Shown: in pieces, positions 62,966 to 64,000 of the stretch
Layout of the letters: each line of letters begins with the position of its first letter
How positions within the stretch are numbered: position 1 is the first letter of the stretch
NCBI GenBank assembly: GCA_023410675.1
Contig: JAEYPM010000093.1
Coordinates: forward strand, 1 to 64,000
From: Bacillota bacterium
GTDB lineage: Bacteria > Bacillota > Clostridia > Lachnospirales > Cellulosilyticaceae
DNA: 64,000 bases
Direction of reading: 5' to 3'
The notes under the pieces: generated by a model
What the model was told of the DNA's origin: nothing
Database searches by the model: none
What the model saw: only the letters and a program-made list of their open reading frames with translations
Program-made: the position numbers and the translations under genes

Positions 62966-64000
62966 GTAGCATATCCTCCTTTCACTCTACTCTTAATGGC
63001 CTTAGGCAAGGCGAAAATTACGATGATTGAATTTAATATCCAATAAATAAATGGGTACCAAGCTCCCCATAAAAAAAATGATAGAACATTATCATATTTG
63101 CTATCAATAAGTAGTGCAATAAATAACTGAATGATACACAAAAAAACTAAAGTAAACGACGTAAAAGTAAACCATATTAATAATTCCCAAAATGTATTTG
63201 CTGACATAAAGTAATAAACTGTAACAATTACCCATGCATAAGCCCAAAACAAACTTGCCCATTGCTCATAATAAATGGGCCATAAACGATGATGGCGCCA
63301 ATCAAGTATTATCCGCCAATGACGCATTACAACCTCTTGAGCCCCTTGTGCCCATCGAAGCCTTTGATTCCAAATTCCTTTTATCGTTTCAGGTACTAAC
63401 ATCCAACATAATGCTCTTGGCTCATAGCGTATATCCCAAAATCTTTCTTGCAGCTTCCAAGATACTGATATATCTTCAGTAATCATATCATGATCCCATA
63501 AACCTACATCCACTAATGCTTTTTTTCTAAAAGCAGCAACGACTCCTGATACAGTCATAATTTTTCCCCAAATCCTCTGGGACCTTTTAATAACACTTAT
63601 AATGGAAGCGTATTCAACAACTTGTATCTTACCTAACAATGTATTTCGATTACGAATTCTTGGATTGCCTGTAACAGCACCTAGTCTTTCTCCTTTATGT
63701 AAAAAATGATAGACTAAATAATGTGCCGCATAGTCATCTAAAACTGCATCTGAATCTACACAAATTAAGTATTCTGATTTCGAAGCAAATGTTGCTAATT
63801 TCAGTGCATTAGCCTTGCCTCGGTTTTCTTTACAATCAATAACTTTTAAATTATCATACTGCTCTGCCAGCCTATGTAGTATCTCTCCTGTTCTATCCTT
63901 ACTTCCATCGTTTACTACAATGATTTCTTTGTTTTTGTAAGCAATATTATTCATAAAGAAAATAGTTTCTTCAATATTATCTTCTTCATTATAACAAGGT
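62926..64000 (-). CDS. pgaC: Poly-beta-1,6-N-acetylglucosamine synthase, partial (5' end beyond window)
   Basis: Glycosyltransferase family 2 protein. The reading frame runs off the right edge: residues PCYNEEDNIEETIFF precede the first in-frame Met at 63954 and belong to the start of the GT2 fold, so the visible part is about 358 residues. IIVVNDGSKD, the DSDAVLDD metal motif, TEDISVSW and QRLRWAQGAQE (QxxRW) are all present. Several C-terminal helices fit a processive membrane synthase. A cellulose or hyaluronan synthase is less likely given PgaD next door. Confidence 0.88.
   Translation of the reverse strand, partial: PCYNEEDNIEETIFFMNNIAYKNKEIIVVNDGSKDRTGEILHRLAEQYDNLKVIDCKENRGKANALKLATFASKSEYLICVDSDAVLDDYAAHYLVYHFLHKGERLGAVTGNPRIRNRNTLLGKIQVVEYASIISVIKRSQRIWGKIMTVSGVVAAFRKKALVDVGLWDHDMITEDISVSWKLQERFWDIRYEPRALCWMLVPETIKGIWNQRLRWAQGAQEVVMRHWRIILDWRHHRLWPIYYEQWASLFWAYAWVIVTVYYFMSANTFWELLIWFTFTSFTLVFLCIIQLFIALLIDSKYDNVLSFFLWGAWYPFIYWILNSIIVIFALPKAIKSRVKGGYATWKSPDRGIRKDM

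Noticed and set aside
62495..64000. Cellulose or hyaluronan synthase in place of PgaC
   Set aside because: The small neighbouring membrane subunit fits PgaD, and no PilZ domain, BcsB or other cellulose gene is visible, although the 5' end of the gene is outside the window.

Overview
The window is about 64 kb of AT-rich chromosome from a low-GC, Gram-positive, endospore-forming anaerobe of the class Clostridia. A Lachnospirales lineage such as Cellulosilyticum is my inference, not a proven identity. The clues are a SpoVB-type flippase, a SpoIID/LytB protein and WhiA, a clostridial 2[4Fe-4S] ferredoxin, T-box control of amino-acid synthesis, strong AGGAGG ribosome binding sites and T-rich intrinsic terminators. 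No rRNA, tRNA, CRISPR array, prophage or complete insertion sequence was seen. Most of the window looks like ordinary core genome.

Layout, left to right. 1-335 is non-coding and holds a nested hairpin of unknown nature. 335-3547 is an iscR-nifS-nifU-mnmA operon for Fe-S and thio-tRNA sulfur supply. 3548-4263 is a non-coding gap, followed by a lone ADP-ribosylglycohydrolase. 5515-19198 is an 11-gene branched-chain amino-acid operon (ilvB-ilvN-ilvC-leuA-cimA-leuC-leuD-leuB-ilvE-ilvD-ilvB2) behind a strong promoter and a T-box leader. With cimA present and no threonine deaminase in view, isoleucine is probably made from pyruvate through citramalate. A MocR regulator with its own aminotransferase precedes it. 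22.6-29.6 kb carries housekeeping genes: exonuclease III, typA, tcdA, ferredoxin and topB. 29.8-33.97 kb has a CobD-like aminotransferase, an Amidase_6 protein, an acidic membrane protein, metA and a RelQ-type alarmone synthetase. 34-43 kb has spoVB, rarA, a TrmB regulator with lysA, yajC-tgt, aroC and a permuted NlpC/P60 protein. 43.3-50.8 kb has a membrane-protein gene apparently broken in an A8 tract, queA, a SpoIID-like gene, an HPr-like/whiA/rapZ/murB cluster and a DsrE protein. 51.4-55.7 kb is a polyamine ABC transporter operon (xre-potABCD). 55.9-57.7 kb is a flavodoxin/HXXEE/TetR divergent unit. 57.8-62.2 kb is gdhA followed by a 1040-residue GAF-like/PPDK_N/nucleotidyltransferase fusion. 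The right edge holds pgaD and a partial pgaC for surface poly-N-acetylglucosamine.

The least explained parts are the gdhA-linked fusion protein, which lacks a phosphohistidine domain but carries complete nucleotidyltransferase catalytic residues. Next are the membrane protein whose start lies one base out of frame across eight adenines, an HPr paralogue with Glu instead of the phosphorylated His in the whiA operon, an amidase gene whose ribosome binding site lies inside a 20-bp hairpin, and several palindromic or direct-repeat operator candidates beside local regulators (TrmB, MocR, TetR). Functions are assigned from motifs read by eye; no database search was run.
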